A DNA stretch of 64,000 bases. Origin: Pigmentibacter ruber (GTDB lineage: Bacteria; Bdellovibrionota_B; Oligoflexia; Silvanigrellales; Silvanigrellaceae). The notes below the pieces were generated by a model, which saw nothing but the letters and a program-made list of their open reading frames with translations, was not told the origin of the DNA and did no database searches. The stretch covers positions 62,001-126,000 of the forward strand of contig NZ_WSSC01000001.1 in assembly GCF_009792895.1 (NCBI RefSeq), given 5' to 3'. This document shows positions 63,724 to 64,000 of the stretch, in pieces. Made by a program: the position numbers and the translations under genes. How positions within the stretch are numbered: the first letter of the stretch is position 1; each line of letters starts with the position of its first letter.

Positions 63724-63999
63724 TTAACCGTAAAGTGAAACTAATAATTCTAAATCCCGTTCTAGTAGCATAATATTATTTTTATATTTTAGATGATTAG
63801 GTGTAAATCGTCGAACCTTCACACATTGAGGTTTACTCGGCAATGTTTGAAGGTTCGACGATTTACTGAATAATGAACCAGAAAAAGGTTTATCATTAAT
63901 TTCATACTTAATTAAATTAACAAGTCCATAAATTTCTTTTCTAAAATCGACAGCTCTTACACATAAATAAATCGATGAAAATTCACGATAGTTTTTCAT
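63724..63999 (-). pseudogene. Remnant of an IS66-family TnpB (Orf2)
   Basis: The first 45 residues match IS66 Orf2: IYLCVRAVDFRKEIYGLVNL, then PFSGSLF. A normal Orf2 of about 115 residues continues with the NRRRDRIKIL-type core, which is missing. Instead the frame runs through a long palindrome and ends with LERDLELLVSLYG, possibly a piece of the following tnpC. The element is thus decayed or internally deleted. Confidence 0.65.
63803..63866. repeat. Long inverted repeat inside the IS66 remnant
   Basis: Arms at 63803-63828 and 63841-63866 are reverse complements with a single mismatch over 26 bp, separated by a 12-nt loop. The core is TCGTCGAACCTTCA. It has higher GC than its surroundings and may be an inserted palindromic element. 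Confidence 0.75.
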
Positions 64000-64000
64000 T

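Noticed and set aside
1-64000. CRISPR array, rRNA or tRNA genes
   Set aside because: No regularly spaced direct repeats, and no rRNA or cloverleaf-forming tRNA sequence was recognised by eye on either strand.

Overview
The window is very AT-rich, densely coded DNA from a Gram-negative bacterium. Evidence for the Gram-negative envelope is many lipobox lipoproteins, a beta-barrel with a C-terminal Phe, and a SecE of proteobacterial type. The mix of many tandem lipoproteins, secreted leucine-rich-repeat proteins, an astacin protease, PilZ/two-component genes, an aerobic-type ether-lipid gene set and a lone TssK homologue would fit the Bdellovibrionota, perhaps Silvanigrellales. That placement is an inference from gene content only.

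Layout. 1-3.8 kb is core: the start of folK and rpmH (minus strand), then a SpoU-type rRNA methyltransferase, pgeF, secE and nusG, closed by a strong terminator. 3.8-5.4 kb holds a PilZ protein and a receiver-TPR protein whose phospho-acceptor Asp is Glu. 5.5-13.6 kb holds four genes that together could make ether lipids: an alkyl-DHAP synthase-like oxidase, a short-chain dehydrogenase, a PlsC acyltransferase and a fatty acyl-CoA reductase. Among them lie a lipoprotein with a phytase-like phosphatase centre and an outer-membrane barrel. 13.7-19.3 kb is an overlapping operon: a small membrane protein, a full-length plant-type methionine S-methyltransferase and acetyl-CoA synthetase. 19.4-22.4 kb is a divergent pair of histidine kinases.

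22.45-23.8 kb is, in my view, the most interesting locus. It has a promoter, a 44-codon peptide with nine Asn codons in its last thirteen, mutually exclusive RNA stems, an intrinsic terminator, and then asnA. This has the architecture of a ribosome-mediated, asparagine-responsive transcription attenuator. 23.9-29.5 kb holds a 1386-residue protein that looks like a DUF4011-type helicase with eroded ATPase motifs but an intact C-terminal nuclease motif, followed by a TssK-like protein. 29.5-37.5 kb is a six-gene tandem array of lipoproteins. Three neighbours share near-identical N-terminal halves, have variable middles, and carry a duplicated intergenic hairpin that shows a compensatory base change. 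sdhA follows without sdhB or sdhC.

39.8-42.8 kb is a three-gene operon of MotA-like, OmpA/MotB-like and HNH nuclease proteins, matching a type II Zorya anti-phage system. 43-54 kb is accessory: an astacin protease, lipoproteins, two paralogous secreted LRR proteins, an XRE/S24 regulator with its protease residues replaced, and a methyltransferase with an export signal. 54.7-61.6 kb is a run of minus-strand, immunity-like genes, including SMI1/KNR4-type proteins and gene fragments, with no intact toxin. An AAA ATPase with a clear palindromic operator and an IS66-family remnant containing a long hairpin close the window. No rRNA, tRNA or CRISPR array was seen.
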